A DNA stretch of 50,428 bases from Syntrophaceae bacterium (GCA_003141195.1 PLLC01000052.1:1-50428); one strand, 5' to 3'; counted from the first letter of the stretch, positions 19,901 to 27,432 are shown. Translations and numbers: made by a program. Notes: generated from the sequence alone by a model not told the origin.

Positions 19901-20405
19901 CGACGGCCAGGCTCATGACCTTCGTCTTTCCCGCCCCGGTCGCCACCTTGAAGGCGTACTTCGGCCAGAGGTCCTCGTCCGGGTCGATGCCCAGGGCGGC
20001 GATGTCGCTGAGGGGGCCGCCGAATTCGCCGGTCATGGCGGCCATGCTACGGATTTGCCGTACCTCGTAAAGGTAGATCAGGGTTTCAATGGCCTCGCGC
20101 TGGCAGAAGTAGTACCGGAAGGGGATCTGCCCGCCGTCTTTGGCGGCCGACAGGTGGCGCCGTTCGAACCAGTGGTTGAGCAGCTCGCGGGTCGTGTCCG
20201 AGGCCCCGGGGTATTCGCTCAGTCGCCACTCTCCCACCATTCGGCGGAGATTTTGGGCGACCGTGACGGGGCTCGGCCGGCGTCCCTGGACGATTTCGGC
20301 AGATTTTCCCTCCGCCTTGGCCCGCACCCGGTGGTGGGTCGGTTCCTCGTGCGGTTTGTAGAGCGGTTCCAGGGCGGCGATATTGACAATGGTTTCAGAG
20401 CTCAT
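16968..20405 (-). CDS. res: Type III-style restriction helicase-nuclease (Res) with C-terminal HEPN-like domain
   Basis: This 1145-residue protein has an SF2 helicase core: Walker A VATGAGKT (154-161), DESHH Walker B (300-304), SAT (338-340) and motif VI QTLGRGLRR (537-545). A PD-(D/E)XK nuclease follows, with PD at 840-841 and ETK at 855-857. This is the Type III Res plan (ATP-dependent translocation, then cleavage). Residues ~960-1145 are extra compared with ordinary Res subunits and contain RNTYVAH (1098-1104), a match to the R-[NDH]-x4-H catalytic motif of HEPN ribonucleases, embedded in predicted helices. The start ATG at 20405 overlaps the mod stop by 11 bases and has GGAG upstream, so mod and res are coupled. 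It partners the adjacent methyltransferase. The HEPN assignment rests on motif and helical context only. Confidence 0.88.
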   Translation of the reverse strand: MSSETIVNIAALEPLYKPHEEPTHHRVRAKAEGKSAEIVQGRRPSPVTVAQNLRRMVGEWRLSEYPGASDTTRELLNHWFERRHLSAAKDGGQIPFRYYFCQREAIETLIYLYEVRQIRSMAAMTGEFGGPLSDIAALGIDPDEDLWPKYAFKVATGAGKTKVMSLAVVWSYFHALRESDSPLARHFVVVAPNLTVFERLKEDFGDGRIFDRDPLIPPAWRGDWNLSVILQDAASGAATGGALYLTNIHRLYDIDKRRKRKEDESYPWMGPTVSKAKALDTGEALRERITSHERVLLMNDESHHVWDPGSAWNEAIAWLHRTIHQRTGGALAFQLDFSATPKDNHGNLFKHIVCDTPLGEAVDAGIVKSPIIGRGRSLIEQPGEDASVKYQHHLMLGYSRWLKSKEEWEKSGKKALLFIMTEDTEAANQIAQRLNTDPLYQELNGKTINLHTRLKGSLKKRGRGSEAEVVFVENDKEISDDDLKELRKLSRELDEDQSPYLCIVSVLMLREGWDVRNVTTIVPLRPYTSKANILPEQTLGRGLRRMTPPGEALEVVSVVEHKAFTSLYVQELSQEGLPIEVVDIEQIPKTTVTIYPDAQNKDLKTLDLKIPRLTPGHRIVSELGPISFDEVRKAFSRYKPLPLGKPRSTTVEYEGRHLFTNEVVEKMKVDLPLLQNGITAISFFRKALELQTRCQNSQRILAPLLQKFLEELLFTEKADLCDPRLCSRLADSDVQEHIRATFVPLILEKITRKETPVPRAEPISVTGWKPFQATHSERHPAIPAGKTPFNLVPCNRELEVAMTRFADRAPDTAAFCKNAGPQALRIDYQTQSGRLSFYTPDFLVRLTDGAYLLVETKGREDRDVPAKALAASAWCRAASTRKSKWEYLYVPQGVMEKLSADRMADLVRTCAPSLADLLREEDEGQLPLPFDETDGSAAIPESFIASKDLESLPSRYRKAVEQAVILYRFTEKKEGLSFAPAFTSLLGPLDEAARGLILDLLLPDLPATAAEQAAFFDPYYGNLPRKDVAWLKGQANNLKRTLVYRNGLMPLGLLSFCLDYGRQTDHPVGGVFGSIRKHFSRFNDSEFHRLIEELRDFRNTYVAHQEKDLTDREKAQTALIQWIGGLLRIYRLHHEADRTKTNRPQ

Positions 20406-22437
20406 AGGAGATCTCCACGGTTATCGACGTATCGCAGCCGAAGGTGTCGATGACCTTGACGCAGGCCGTGTAGCGGCCCGGCGCCGGATAGACGAAACGC
20501 TGTTCTGAGACGGTGACCAGTTTGCGGTCCTTCCGGGTCCGGTAGGCCTGCCAGTGATGTTTGAAGGGCCGGTCGGGGTGGTAGTCGAAATCGATGGCCC
20601 AGAAGTCGATGAAATCGAAACCGGAGCGGACGGCCCTTTCCTTGAGCGCCTGAAGTTCCCGGGCCGGGACCTCGGCGAGGGAGGGGATGAAGCTCGTCAG
20701 CTTGATATCGACAATGGTCCGGCCATCCTTCTTTTGCAGAACCGGCTTGGCCTCCAGGACGGCCATCTCCAGGAAGGGGGGCGGCTCCTTCCGGTTTTTC
20801 TCCATGATCTCGCGCGGGATGGGGATGAGCCGGAGCCGGATGCCGTGCTCCGCCTCCAGGGCGTTGCAGGTGATGCGGAGGTCCATCTCGAACTCCCAGG
20901 CGAGACAGGCGACCTCTTTCGCTCCCGCCTCCCGGACGGCGCGGGCGACCTGGGCCGCTTCGTCCCGCGTGAAGATCCCGTCGATCCCATCCACGTGGAC
21001 GAGGATCGGGCCTTTGCGGCCGTGGAGGAGGGGCGAGGGGGCGTCCGTCAGGGGCTCGGCTCGGTAGAATTCCAGAATGACGCGGCGGTGCTCCTCATCG
21101 GCCCCCATAAGGCGTTCCTTCTGCCACCACTGCCGTTCGTATCGGCCGAGGTTGTATACGTCGAAGGCCCGGTAGGGCTGGCCGTTGGTGTGGAGCTTCC
21201 GCTGGAGATCAATGAGGCGTTTCCTCGACGTGTGGATGGCGAACCGCCCCAGGTCGGCCATAATCCATCGCCGCCCCAGCCGCTCCGCCACGGCCCCGGT
21301 CGTCCCGGAGCCGCAGAAGATATCGGCCACCAGGTCGCCTTCGTTCGATGATGCCTTGATGATCCGTTCGAGTAGGGCTTCGGGTTTTTGGGTGGCATAG
21401 CCGGTGTCCTCTGAAGCCTGGGAATTGACAGGGAAAATATCTGTCCACATATCATCTATAGCCCGGCCGCTAGATTCATCCAAGTACTGTTTCTTACGGG
21501 GCTTTCCGCCCGAGGTGAATAAAATAAGGCCAGCAGCCATTGCCTCATCAATTCTTTCTTGGGACCAAATCCAATGTCGTCCTTGGCCAGGCGACATAAT
21601 CTTTCCACCGAAGGACCGGGATGGGCCATCACCAGATTGAAGGAGACTCACAAGTTGGTATTTCCGTCCACTGCTCTTTTCAATCTTATCGAACTTATCA
21701 ATATAATTATGGTCTTGCTTGCTGAGTTGCTGGTTGAATGTGTGTGTTCTGGATTTTGAAAAAACAAGCAAGGAATCGTGAACATTCCCAAACGAAGAGC
21801 TCTGTGCTTTAACGACTCTTATCTTCTGCCAAATTATTTCGTTCTGATAATGTTCCCGGCCAAATAATTCATCAAGCATCAAGCGCAGGAATCTGTTCAT
21901 GCGGTAGTCGCAGTGCACATAAATACTTCCCGTCTCGCTCAGAAGCTCCCGCATCAGAACCAGATCTTCGTACATCATGTGCAGGTAGGAATCCGTTCCC
22001 TTGCCCCACATGTCGCGGTAGGCCACCATTTCCAGCGTGGATTGGTCTTTGCCGATAGTCTCCGACGCGTCGCCGATGGGGACGTTCATGGTAAAGTCGG
22101 CCCCCACGTCGAAGGGCGGGTCAATGCAAAAAAGGTCGATCTTGCCCTTGAAATCCTTGAGCAAAGAGGCCATGACGAGCTTGTTGTCCCCCCAGATGAG
22201 CATATTCCGGAATTCATCAAGGTGGGCCTTCACAGCGTTAAAGAGGCCCGGCTGCTGCCCTAAACGACTGGCCGGTTCATCAACCGTCTCAATCCGCTGG
22301 AGCGGCATCGCCGACCCGGCAATATCCACTTCCCGCCGCCGGCCGTACTCGTCGTACTTCCCCTCCCACACCAGCTCCGTCCGCATCTGCGACAACGGAT
22401 GCGGATTCCCCGGCCCGTAATTATTGATTTCTTTCAT
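20395..22437 (-). CDS. mod: Type III-style DNA methyltransferase (Mod), beta-class
   Basis: A 680-residue adenine/cytosine-N4 methyltransferase. The catalytic DPPF motif is at 106-109 and the AdoMet-binding motif FCGSGTTG at 374-381, the order typical of beta-class Mod proteins. Between them, residues ~205-345 form the likely target-recognition domain. There the DNA (about 21400-21830) is distinctly AT-richer than the flanks, suggesting that the specificity cassette was swapped in. A C-terminal segment of about 200 residues follows the catalytic part, ending in VEISYEL. It overlaps res by 11 bases and starts 22 bp after the HicA-like gene. It would methylate its recognition sequence and supply specificity to Res. 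The target sequence cannot be read from the protein. Confidence 0.9.
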   Translation of the reverse strand: MKEINNYGPGNPHPLSQMRTELVWEGKYDEYGRRREVDIAGSAMPLQRIETVDEPASRLGQQPGLFNAVKAHLDEFRNMLIWGDNKLVMASLLKDFKGKIDLFCIDPPFDVGADFTMNVPIGDASETIGKDQSTLEMVAYRDMWGKGTDSYLHMMYEDLVLMRELLSETGSIYVHCDYRMNRFLRLMLDELFGREHYQNEIIWQKIRVVKAQSSSFGNVHDSLLVFSKSRTHTFNQQLSKQDHNYIDKFDKIEKSSGRKYQLVSLLQSGDGPSRSFGGKIMSPGQGRHWIWSQERIDEAMAAGLILFTSGGKPRKKQYLDESSGRAIDDMWTDIFPVNSQASEDTGYATQKPEALLERIIKASSNEGDLVADIFCGSGTTGAVAERLGRRWIMADLGRFAIHTSRKRLIDLQRKLHTNGQPYRAFDVYNLGRYERQWWQKERLMGADEEHRRVILEFYRAEPLTDAPSPLLHGRKGPILVHVDGIDGIFTRDEAAQVARAVREAGAKEVACLAWEFEMDLRITCNALEAEHGIRLRLIPIPREIMEKNRKEPPPFLEMAVLEAKPVLQKKDGRTIVDIKLTSFIPSLAEVPARELQALKERAVRSGFDFIDFWAIDFDYHPDRPFKHHWQAYRTRKDRKLVTVSEQRFVYPAPGRYTACVKVIDTFGCDTSITVEISYEL

Positions 22438-22459
22438 TTAAACCCCAATGCCAAACTTA

Positions 22460-22744
22460 TTATACTACAAGTATTTTCTTCGTTTTTAATATGGAGAGAT
22501 AGTCCTCATACTTCAAAGGGCAATCCAGGAGGTCGTCGAGTTGTTTTGTGGAGAGGTGCAGTTCACGGGCTACGCAAGATAAAAGATTATCGCCATATTC
22601 TTTTATACCGTGACTGATTTTGGTGCGAATGCTGGATTTGCGACCTTCGACGGAGAGAAAAAGAAAGGTGTGGTCACCTTGAACAGTGATGAATCCTTTT
22701 TTAGTTAATCCCTCTTTGATCTCCCGCGCCTTCCTTGTCGCCAT
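22460..22744 (-). CDS. HicA-like small protein (putative toxin)
   Basis: A 94-residue basic protein. The N-terminal KKGFITVQGDHTFLFL has the GF...H strand pattern of HicA-type RNA-binding folds, with H25 as candidate catalytic residue and a second histidine (H45) in TKISHG. The tail, GDNLLSCVARELHLSTKQLDDLLDCPL, matches a branch of HicA-like proteins found in archaea and bacteria, as far as I recall. The preferred ATG at 22744 has AAGG nine bases upstream; a TTG at 22753 is also in frame. The gene overlaps the end of the upstream HicB-like gene by 44 bases and is followed 22 bp later by mod, so all four defence genes may be cotranscribed. mRNA interferase activity is inferred from the fold resemblance only. 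Confidence 0.6.
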   Translation of the reverse strand: MATRKAREIKEGLTKKGFITVQGDHTFLFLSVEGRKSSIRTKISHGIKEYGDNLLSCVARELHLSTKQLDDLLDCPLKYEDYLSILKTKKILVV

Positions 22745-23684
22745 GTGCCTCAACCTTTCTGACCAGTTTGATAAGTTTCCTTTTCAGTGAAAGGGCATCC
22801 TGGGTAAGCAGATTGTCTTCTTCCTGGGCGATAACGTCCCAAAGGACTGCAAATTCTTCAGAGAATTCCCGGATGACCTCCTCACGGCTGTCGCCGTAGG
22901 CGATGATGCCAAGGTTGGCATCTTCCGAAAACAACAAATCATCCTGCTTTTCGATCACGCAGGCGATAGGGTGCGCGAGATGAAACAGTTTGCCTTTCGC
23001 CCTGATCTTTGATGGTCTCCAGACATGATCGGGATCGAGATCGAGTTCTGAGACCTCGTATGTTTCCACCCATTTCTTGATATCTCCGTTTTCCATTTGA
23101 GCCATGCCTTTTGCTTCCACGAACTTCAGCGTCGGCTCTTCGATTTTTTCATAAGAGTCCGGTATTGGCGCCAGTCTATAGAGGCTTTCCTTTGAAGGAC
23201 GGATGAGCACCTTGGGCGGACCTCCGTTGAAGCGAAAGGAAAGGCGGTAGTCGGATCCATCTGAAGGGGCGATGGCGCGGATATGATTGACGATGCGCCG
23301 CCGCAGGGAAGGTTGCGGCAAGGTCTCTTGCAGTCTGGCTTCATCCACTTCCGAAAAGGCTTCGATTACCTTCCGCGTGTCCTCGATCACATGCTCGGAA
23401 AAATCAGGCTCGTCCTGAAACAGAGAGGTTTCTTTTTCCGGCAGCTCGAGAATGGCGCTGAGGCTTCCGGGTTCCGTCCGGACCAGAAACAGTTCACACG
23501 CTTTTCGGATAACGGCCGGGACAGGCCCTTTCATCTCGCGTTTCAGGCGGGAACCGGCGATCTGGAATACGACCTCTTGGATGGACTGAAGCGTTTTGGC
23601 GAAGAGCGAAACCGACACCCTGCCGTCCTGAACGGCGTCGCCGGCAAGGGTCACTTCGATTTTTCGGTTTTTGCCTTCGCTCAT
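22701..23684 (-). CDS. Large HicB-like protein (putative antitoxin), 327 residues
   Basis: Residues 1-210 form a domain I cannot name; it includes GPVPAVIRKACELFLV and TEPGSLSAILELPEKE. The C-terminal ~90 residues, including LGIIAYGDSREEVIREFSEEFAVLWDV, carry the GDSREE pattern resembling the GdTleEA segment of HicB antitoxins, followed by LTQDALSLKRKLIKLV. The protein is far longer than a classic HicB (about 130-150 residues). It immediately precedes and overlaps the HicA-like gene, the antitoxin-before-toxin order. The start ATG at 23684 has AGGA seven bases upstream. A sigma70-like promoter with a palindrome over its -10 box lies at 23828-23856, fitting autoregulation. The pairing is inferred from overlap and weak similarity. 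Confidence 0.55.
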   Translation of the reverse strand: MSEGKNRKIEVTLAGDAVQDGRVSVSLFAKTLQSIQEVVFQIAGSRLKREMKGPVPAVIRKACELFLVRTEPGSLSAILELPEKETSLFQDEPDFSEHVIEDTRKVIEAFSEVDEARLQETLPQPSLRRRIVNHIRAIAPSDGSDYRLSFRFNGGPPKVLIRPSKESLYRLAPIPDSYEKIEEPTLKFVEAKGMAQMENGDIKKWVETYEVSELDLDPDHVWRPSKIRAKGKLFHLAHPIACVIEKQDDLLFSEDANLGIIAYGDSREEVIREFSEEFAVLWDVIAQEEDNLLTQDALSLKRKLIKLVRKVEAHGDKEGAGDQRGIN

Positions 23685-23708
23685 TTTCCGATCCTGATCA
23701 CGCCAGAC

Positions 23709-23743
23709 AAAAACCCCCGCTCTACTGTTGAGAAGCGGGGTTT
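23709..23743 (-). terminator. Rho-independent-type hairpin upstream of the HicB-like gene
   Basis: On the minus strand the arms CCCCGCT and AGCGGGG (with an inner TCT/AGA pair and one bulge) are followed by GTTTTT. It lies between the promoter at 23828-23856 and the HicB-like start at 23684. It could end ilv transcription, or act as a conditional stop in the leader of the defence operon. Confidence 0.6.
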
Positions 23744-23823
23744 ATGGCATTGTCCGTTCATGGTTCTTTCCTTCTTGTGAATGAAAAGGGGAGCCGCGAC
23801 GGTGTAAAAATCTGTGCTGACGA

Positions 23824-23856
23824 TAGGTTGATATACCTAACCGGCCTTCACGTCAA
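23824..23856 (-). promoter_or_regulatory. Promoter with overlapping palindrome for the HicB-HicA-mod-res operon
   Basis: On the minus strand TTGACG (23851-23856), a 17-base spacer and TATCAA (23828-23833) form a sigma70-like promoter. The palindrome TAGGT-tgatat-ACCTA (23824-23839) covers the -10 box, a typical operator position for toxin-antitoxin autoregulation. Operator function is inferred. Confidence 0.5.
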
Positions 23857-23908
23857 GATTTTTTCTGTTCGGGTGGGAAACGGTAGCCAGAGAGCAGGAA
23901 AGCCCCGG

Positions 23909-23944
23909 CATCCTCCCCTGGAGAAGCGGAAGGACGCCGGGGCG
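23909..23944 (-). terminator. GC-rich hairpin downstream of ilvC
   Basis: GCCCCGGC and GCCGGGGC form an 8-bp stem, extended by TCCT/AGGA beyond one mismatch. On the minus strand it is followed only by TTTCC. It lies 80-115 bases past the ilvC stop and is a weak terminator or a repeat-type palindrome. Together with the elements at 23709-23856 it accounts for the 338-bp gap between ilvC and the HicB-like gene. Confidence 0.4.
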
Positions 23945-24022
23945 GGGGGTCCACGAAAAATGCAAGTCACGGGGATGTCCTCGTTATAAGCATCCAGAGC
24001 CGTTGTTTTAGGTCAGCACATT

Positions 24023-25075
24023 TTACCGCTTACGGTTCTCCGGACGCAGGGCGCGGACGGCGGCGCCAGCCTGCCACATCTCCGTTTTGTTCATCGTCTC
24101 CAGCTCCGCGTTGAGCTTCTTGCGGTAATCGGGGGCGTTGTTCACCGAAAGGACGATCCGCGTCTCCTCGCCGGAGCGGACGCTCTCGTAGAGTTTATCA
24201 AAAATGGGGACGACAGCCTCGCGGAAGGGTCCTTTCCAGTCCAGGGCGCCGCGCTGGGCGGTCGTGCTGCAGTTCGCGTACATCCAGTCCATCCCGTTTT
24301 CCGCGACGAGGCGGATGAGGCTCTGGGTCAGCTCCTCCACGGTCTCGTTGAAGGCCTCGCTCGGGCTGTGGCCGTTTTTCCGGAGCACGTTGTACTGCGC
24401 CTCCATGACGCCCGCCAGGGCGCCCATCAGGACGCCGCGCTCGCCCGTCAAGTCGCTGAACACCTCCTTCTCGAAGGTCGTCGGAAAGAGGTATCCCGAG
24501 CCGATGGCAATGCCCAGCGCAAGGGTCTTCTCGGTCGCCTTCCTCGAGGCATCCTGGAAGATCGCGTAGCTCGAGTTCAGACCGCTGCCGTCGAGGAAGT
24601 TGGCGCGCAGCGAGCGTCCCGAACCCTTGGGGGCGACGAGGACGACATCGATGTCCGAAGGCGGGATCACGCCGGTCTGTTCCCGATAGGTAATGGAAAA
24701 TCCATGCGAGAAGTAGAGGGTTTTCCCCTTCGTCAGGTAGGGTTTGAGCGTCGGCCACATCTGAGTCTGGCCCGCGTCGGAGAGCAGGTATTCAATGATC
24801 GTCCCCCGCTTCGCCGCCTCTTCGACGGGGAAGAGGGTCTTCCCGGGAACGAAGCCGTCCTCGACGGCCTTCTTCCACGTGGCGCCGCCTTCGCGCTGCC
24901 CCACGATCACCCGGATGCCGTTGTCCCGGAGGTTGAGGGCCTGCCCCGGCCCCTGCACGCCGTAGCCGAGAACGGCCACCGTCTCCCCTTTGAGGACCTC
25001 CTGGGCCCGGCTCAATGGAAATTCCTTAGAGGTCACGACCTCTTCCCACACACCGCCAAAATTGATCTTTGCCAT
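24023..25075 (-). CDS. ilvC: Ketol-acid reductoisomerase
   Basis: A 350-residue NADPH-dependent enzyme of isoleucine/valine synthesis that converts acetohydroxy acids to 2,3-dihydroxy acids with Mg2+. The dinucleotide motif is GYGVQG (37-42), followed by a cofactor loop VGQREGGATWKKA. The middle and C-terminal segments DLTGERGVLMGA, EELTQSLI and MDWMYANCSTTAQRGALDWKGPF resemble, from memory, the Bacteroidetes-type class I enzymes more than the common proteobacterial GYGSQGHA type. The frame extends 49 codons upstream, but ATG at 25075 with GGAG just before it gives the normal N-terminus MAKINFGG. It is 172 bp downstream of ilvN; that gap carries two tight hairpins. It is the last gene of the ilvBNC operon. 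Confidence 0.93.
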   Translation of the reverse strand: MAKINFGGVWEEVVTSKEFPLSRAQEVLKGETVAVLGYGVQGPGQALNLRDNGIRVIVGQREGGATWKKAVEDGFVPGKTLFPVEEAAKRGTIIEYLLSDAGQTQMWPTLKPYLTKGKTLYFSHGFSITYREQTGVIPPSDIDVVLVAPKGSGRSLRANFLDGSGLNSSYAIFQDASRKATEKTLALGIAIGSGYLFPTTFEKEVFSDLTGERGVLMGALAGVMEAQYNVLRKNGHSPSEAFNETVEELTQSLIRLVAENGMDWMYANCSTTAQRGALDWKGPFREAVVPIFDKLYESVRSGEETRIVLSVNNAPDYRKKLNAELETMNKTEMWQAGAAVRALRPENRKR

Positions 25076-25099
25076 GTTCTTCTCCTTTTTCGATAAACG

Positions 25100-25140
25100 G
25101 GGCCGGCGTTCCGGCCCTGGTAAAGGGGTCGCCCGACCCC
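25100..25140. repeat. Two tandem hairpins between ilvN and ilvC
   Basis: GGGCCGG-cgtt-CCGGCCC (25100-25117) and GGGGTCG-cc-CGACCCC (25125-25140) are perfect short inverted repeats within the 172-bp ilvN-ilvC gap. No T-run follows, so they may tune ilvC message stability rather than terminate. Nothing else recognisable is seen in the gap. Confidence 0.45.
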
Positions 25141-25247
25141 GTTGAACCCGGTTTCCGCGAGGATCCGCATGCCCGGAGGCAAGCCGCGGCAGGAACCCTC
25201 GCCCTGTCGATTGCTCCGTCATCCCCCGCCGCCTGCGGCGGGAACCG

Positions 25248-25742
25248 TCATCCCTCCCGCTTCTGGCGGAAGACGGCGATCGCCCCGGTCCGGTTCATCT
25301 CCTCTACGCCGAAGGGCTCGAAGTACCGGAGGATGGCCGCCGTCTTGTCCTTGTTGGCCGTGATCTCCATGATCAGGCAGTCCTCGCTCATCGCGACGAC
25401 CCGGCAGCCGAAGATATCGATTGCCCGGATGATCTCCTGGCGATTCTCCTCTTTCAGGCAGAGGCTGATGAGCATCAGCTCCCGCTGTACGGAGGGGGCG
25501 CCCGTGAAATCGGTGATCGAGATAACGTCGATGAGCTTGTCCAGTTGTTTCTTGATCTTCTCCGTGAAATCGCTCTCCGCCCGGCTGGTCAGCGTGATCC
25601 GGGAGACCTCCGGGTTTGTCGTCTCGGCGACGCATAGGCTCCGAATGTTGTAACCCCGGCTACTGAAGACACCGGCGATCCGGGAGAGCACCCCCGGCTG
25701 GTTGTTCACGAGCATCGAGATGGTGCGTTCTTCAATGGCCAT
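25248..25742 (-). CDS. ilvN: Acetolactate synthase small (regulatory) subunit
   Basis: A 164-residue regulatory subunit of acetohydroxyacid synthase. The N-terminal ACT domain (about residues 5-80) is clear from TISMLVNNQPGVLSRIAGVFSSRGYNI, and the C-terminal domain shows SRELMLI-like VQRELMLISLCLK and GCRVVAMSEDCLIMEITANKDK. It would bind valine and confer feedback inhibition on the IlvB catalytic subunit. It lies 31 bp downstream of ilvB and upstream of ilvC. The start ATG at 25742 is preceded by GGAAAGGAAA. Length matches IlvH/IlvN proteins of about 160 residues; the symbol ilvH would be equally acceptable. Confidence 0.92.
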   Translation of the reverse strand: MAIEERTISMLVNNQPGVLSRIAGVFSSRGYNIRSLCVAETTNPEVSRITLTSRAESDFTEKIKKQLDKLIDVISITDFTGAPSVQRELMLISLCLKEENRQEIIRAIDIFGCRVVAMSEDCLIMEITANKDKTAAILRYFEPFGVEEMNRTGAIAVFRQKREG

Positions 25743-25773
25743 ATTCCTTTTCCTTTCCTTCCTTCGCTATCCC

Positions 25774-27432
25774 CTATTTCCCGCAGATCATCTCCATATT
25801 GGAGGCGCCCGGAGGGATGATCGGATAGACGTAGTTGTTCTGATCGACCATCGCCTCCAGCATATACGGGCCGGTGGCGCCGCTCATCCGGGCAATCGCC
25901 TCCGCCGGGTCCTCGTCCACGGCGATCCGCTCCGCCGGAATGCCAAACCCCTTCGCCACTGCCGTCAGATCGACTGTGTCGCCCAGGGCGCTCGTCGTAA
26001 AACGCGCTTCGTAGAAGAGGTCCTGGATCTGCCGGATCATCCCCAGGTGGCCGTTGTTGATCACGACGATCTTGATCGGCAGGCTGTAGGCGCTGATCGT
26101 CGCCAGCTCCTGGATATTCATGTAAAAACCGCCGTCGCCGCAGATGACGACCACGTCCCGGTCCGGGGCGCCCACCTTGGCGCCGATGGCGGCCGGAACG
26201 GAGAAACCCATCGTCCCCATGCCGCCGCTCGTGAGCAGGCTTCGGGGAGAATGGCTCTGCCAGGTGCGGACCGTCCAGATCTGGTTCAGCCCCACGTCCG
26301 GGACGACAATCGTTTTCCGGGGCATGGCGGCCTGGATCTTCCGGATCAGGTTCCCCGCCTGGCCGCACCCGCCGTCGATGAGCTTGTCTTCCAGGGTTTG
26401 ACGGTCCGTTCGGATCCGTTCCAGCCATGCGTCCCGCTCCCGGGGAACGATCAGCGGGATCAGCGCCGAGAGGGCGTTTTGGATTTCCCCCTCGTAGGGG
26501 AGATCCACCTTGATGTTCTTTCCGATGGAGGTGGGATCGATGTCGATCTGGGCGACGGTGGCGAGCGGGGCGAACTCCTCGATGACGGAGGTGCTCCGCT
26601 CCGTGAAGCGGGTGCCTAGGGCGAGGATGAAGTCGGCCTGGTGAACCGTCCGGTTGGCCATTTCGTTGCCGTGCATGCCGATGAACCCGAGGTTGAAGCC
26701 GTTCGCGGAGGCGACCGAGCCGATTCCCATCATCGTCGTCACGAACGGAACCCGCGCCGTCTGCACGAACTCGGTCGCCCGGTCGCAGGCGTCGCCTAAC
26801 TTGACCCCGCCGCCGATGATGATGACCGGCCGCTCGCTCCGGTTCAGGGCCTGGGCGATCCGTTCGATCTGTTCCGGGTTCTCGATCCGTTTCAATGGGG
26901 CCGCCGGGATCTTCTTCGGCTGATCGCCGCAGGGGGCGCTCAAGATGTCCTTCGGGATGTCCACGAGGACGGGACCCGGCCGGCCGGTACTGGCGAGTTG
27001 GAAGGCCTGCCGGAGCGAGGAGGCAAGCTGGTTCACGTCCCGGACCATGAAGCTGTGCTTCGTTATGGGCATCGTGATCCCGATGATGTCCATCTCCTGG
27101 AAGGCGTCCCGGCCCCAGAGGTCGCTGTTGACCTGGGCGGTGATGGCGACCATCGGGGTCGAATCCATGTAGGCGGTGGCGATCCCCGTGACCAGGTTCG
27201 TGGCGCCGGGGCCGGACGTCGCGAGGCAGACCCCTACTTTGCCCGTCGCCCGGGCATAGCCGTCGGCGGCATGGGCCGCCGCCTGCTCGTGCCGCATCAG
27301 GTAGTGCCGGATGGGGCTGTCGGTGAGGCGGTCGTTGAGCGGCAGGGTGTTGGCCCCGGGGTAGCCGAAGATCACATCCACCCCCTCCTCCGCCAGGGTT
27401 TTCAAAACAATGTCCGCACCGATGGTACCCAT
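25774..27432 (-). CDS. ilvB: Acetolactate synthase large (catalytic) subunit
   Basis: A 552-residue thiamine-diphosphate enzyme that condenses two pyruvates, or pyruvate with 2-oxobutyrate, the first step of valine, leucine and isoleucine synthesis. The catalytic glutamate E49 is in RHEQAAAHAADGYAR. The ThDP/Mg motif begins GDGGFYMN (about 432) and ends at NN (about 459). The central FAD-binding region is present. The reading frame extends 22 codons upstream, but that stretch encodes the leader hairpin; ATG at 27432 has AAAGGAG five bases before it. It heads the ilvB-ilvN-ilvC operon. Expression is probably controlled by the leader peptide and attenuator at 27453-27638. Confidence 0.94.
   Translation of the reverse strand: MGTIGADIVLKTLAEEGVDVIFGYPGANTLPLNDRLTDSPIRHYLMRHEQAAAHAADGYARATGKVGVCLATSGPGATNLVTGIATAYMDSTPMVAITAQVNSDLWGRDAFQEMDIIGITMPITKHSFMVRDVNQLASSLRQAFQLASTGRPGPVLVDIPKDILSAPCGDQPKKIPAAPLKRIENPEQIERIAQALNRSERPVIIIGGGVKLGDACDRATEFVQTARVPFVTTMMGIGSVASANGFNLGFIGMHGNEMANRTVHQADFILALGTRFTERSTSVIEEFAPLATVAQIDIDPTSIGKNIKVDLPYEGEIQNALSALIPLIVPRERDAWLERIRTDRQTLEDKLIDGGCGQAGNLIRKIQAAMPRKTIVVPDVGLNQIWTVRTWQSHSPRSLLTSGGMGTMGFSVPAAIGAKVGAPDRDVVVICGDGGFYMNIQELATISAYSLPIKIVVINNGHLGMIRQIQDLFYEARFTTSALGDTVDLTAVAKGFGIPAERIAVDEDPAEAIARMSGATGPYMLEAMVDQNNYVYPIIPPGASNMEMICGK

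Noticed and set aside
17913-20453. 846-codon plus-strand frame opposite res
   Set aside because: The opposite strand carries all helicase and nuclease motifs; this frame shows none and has no ribosome-binding site.
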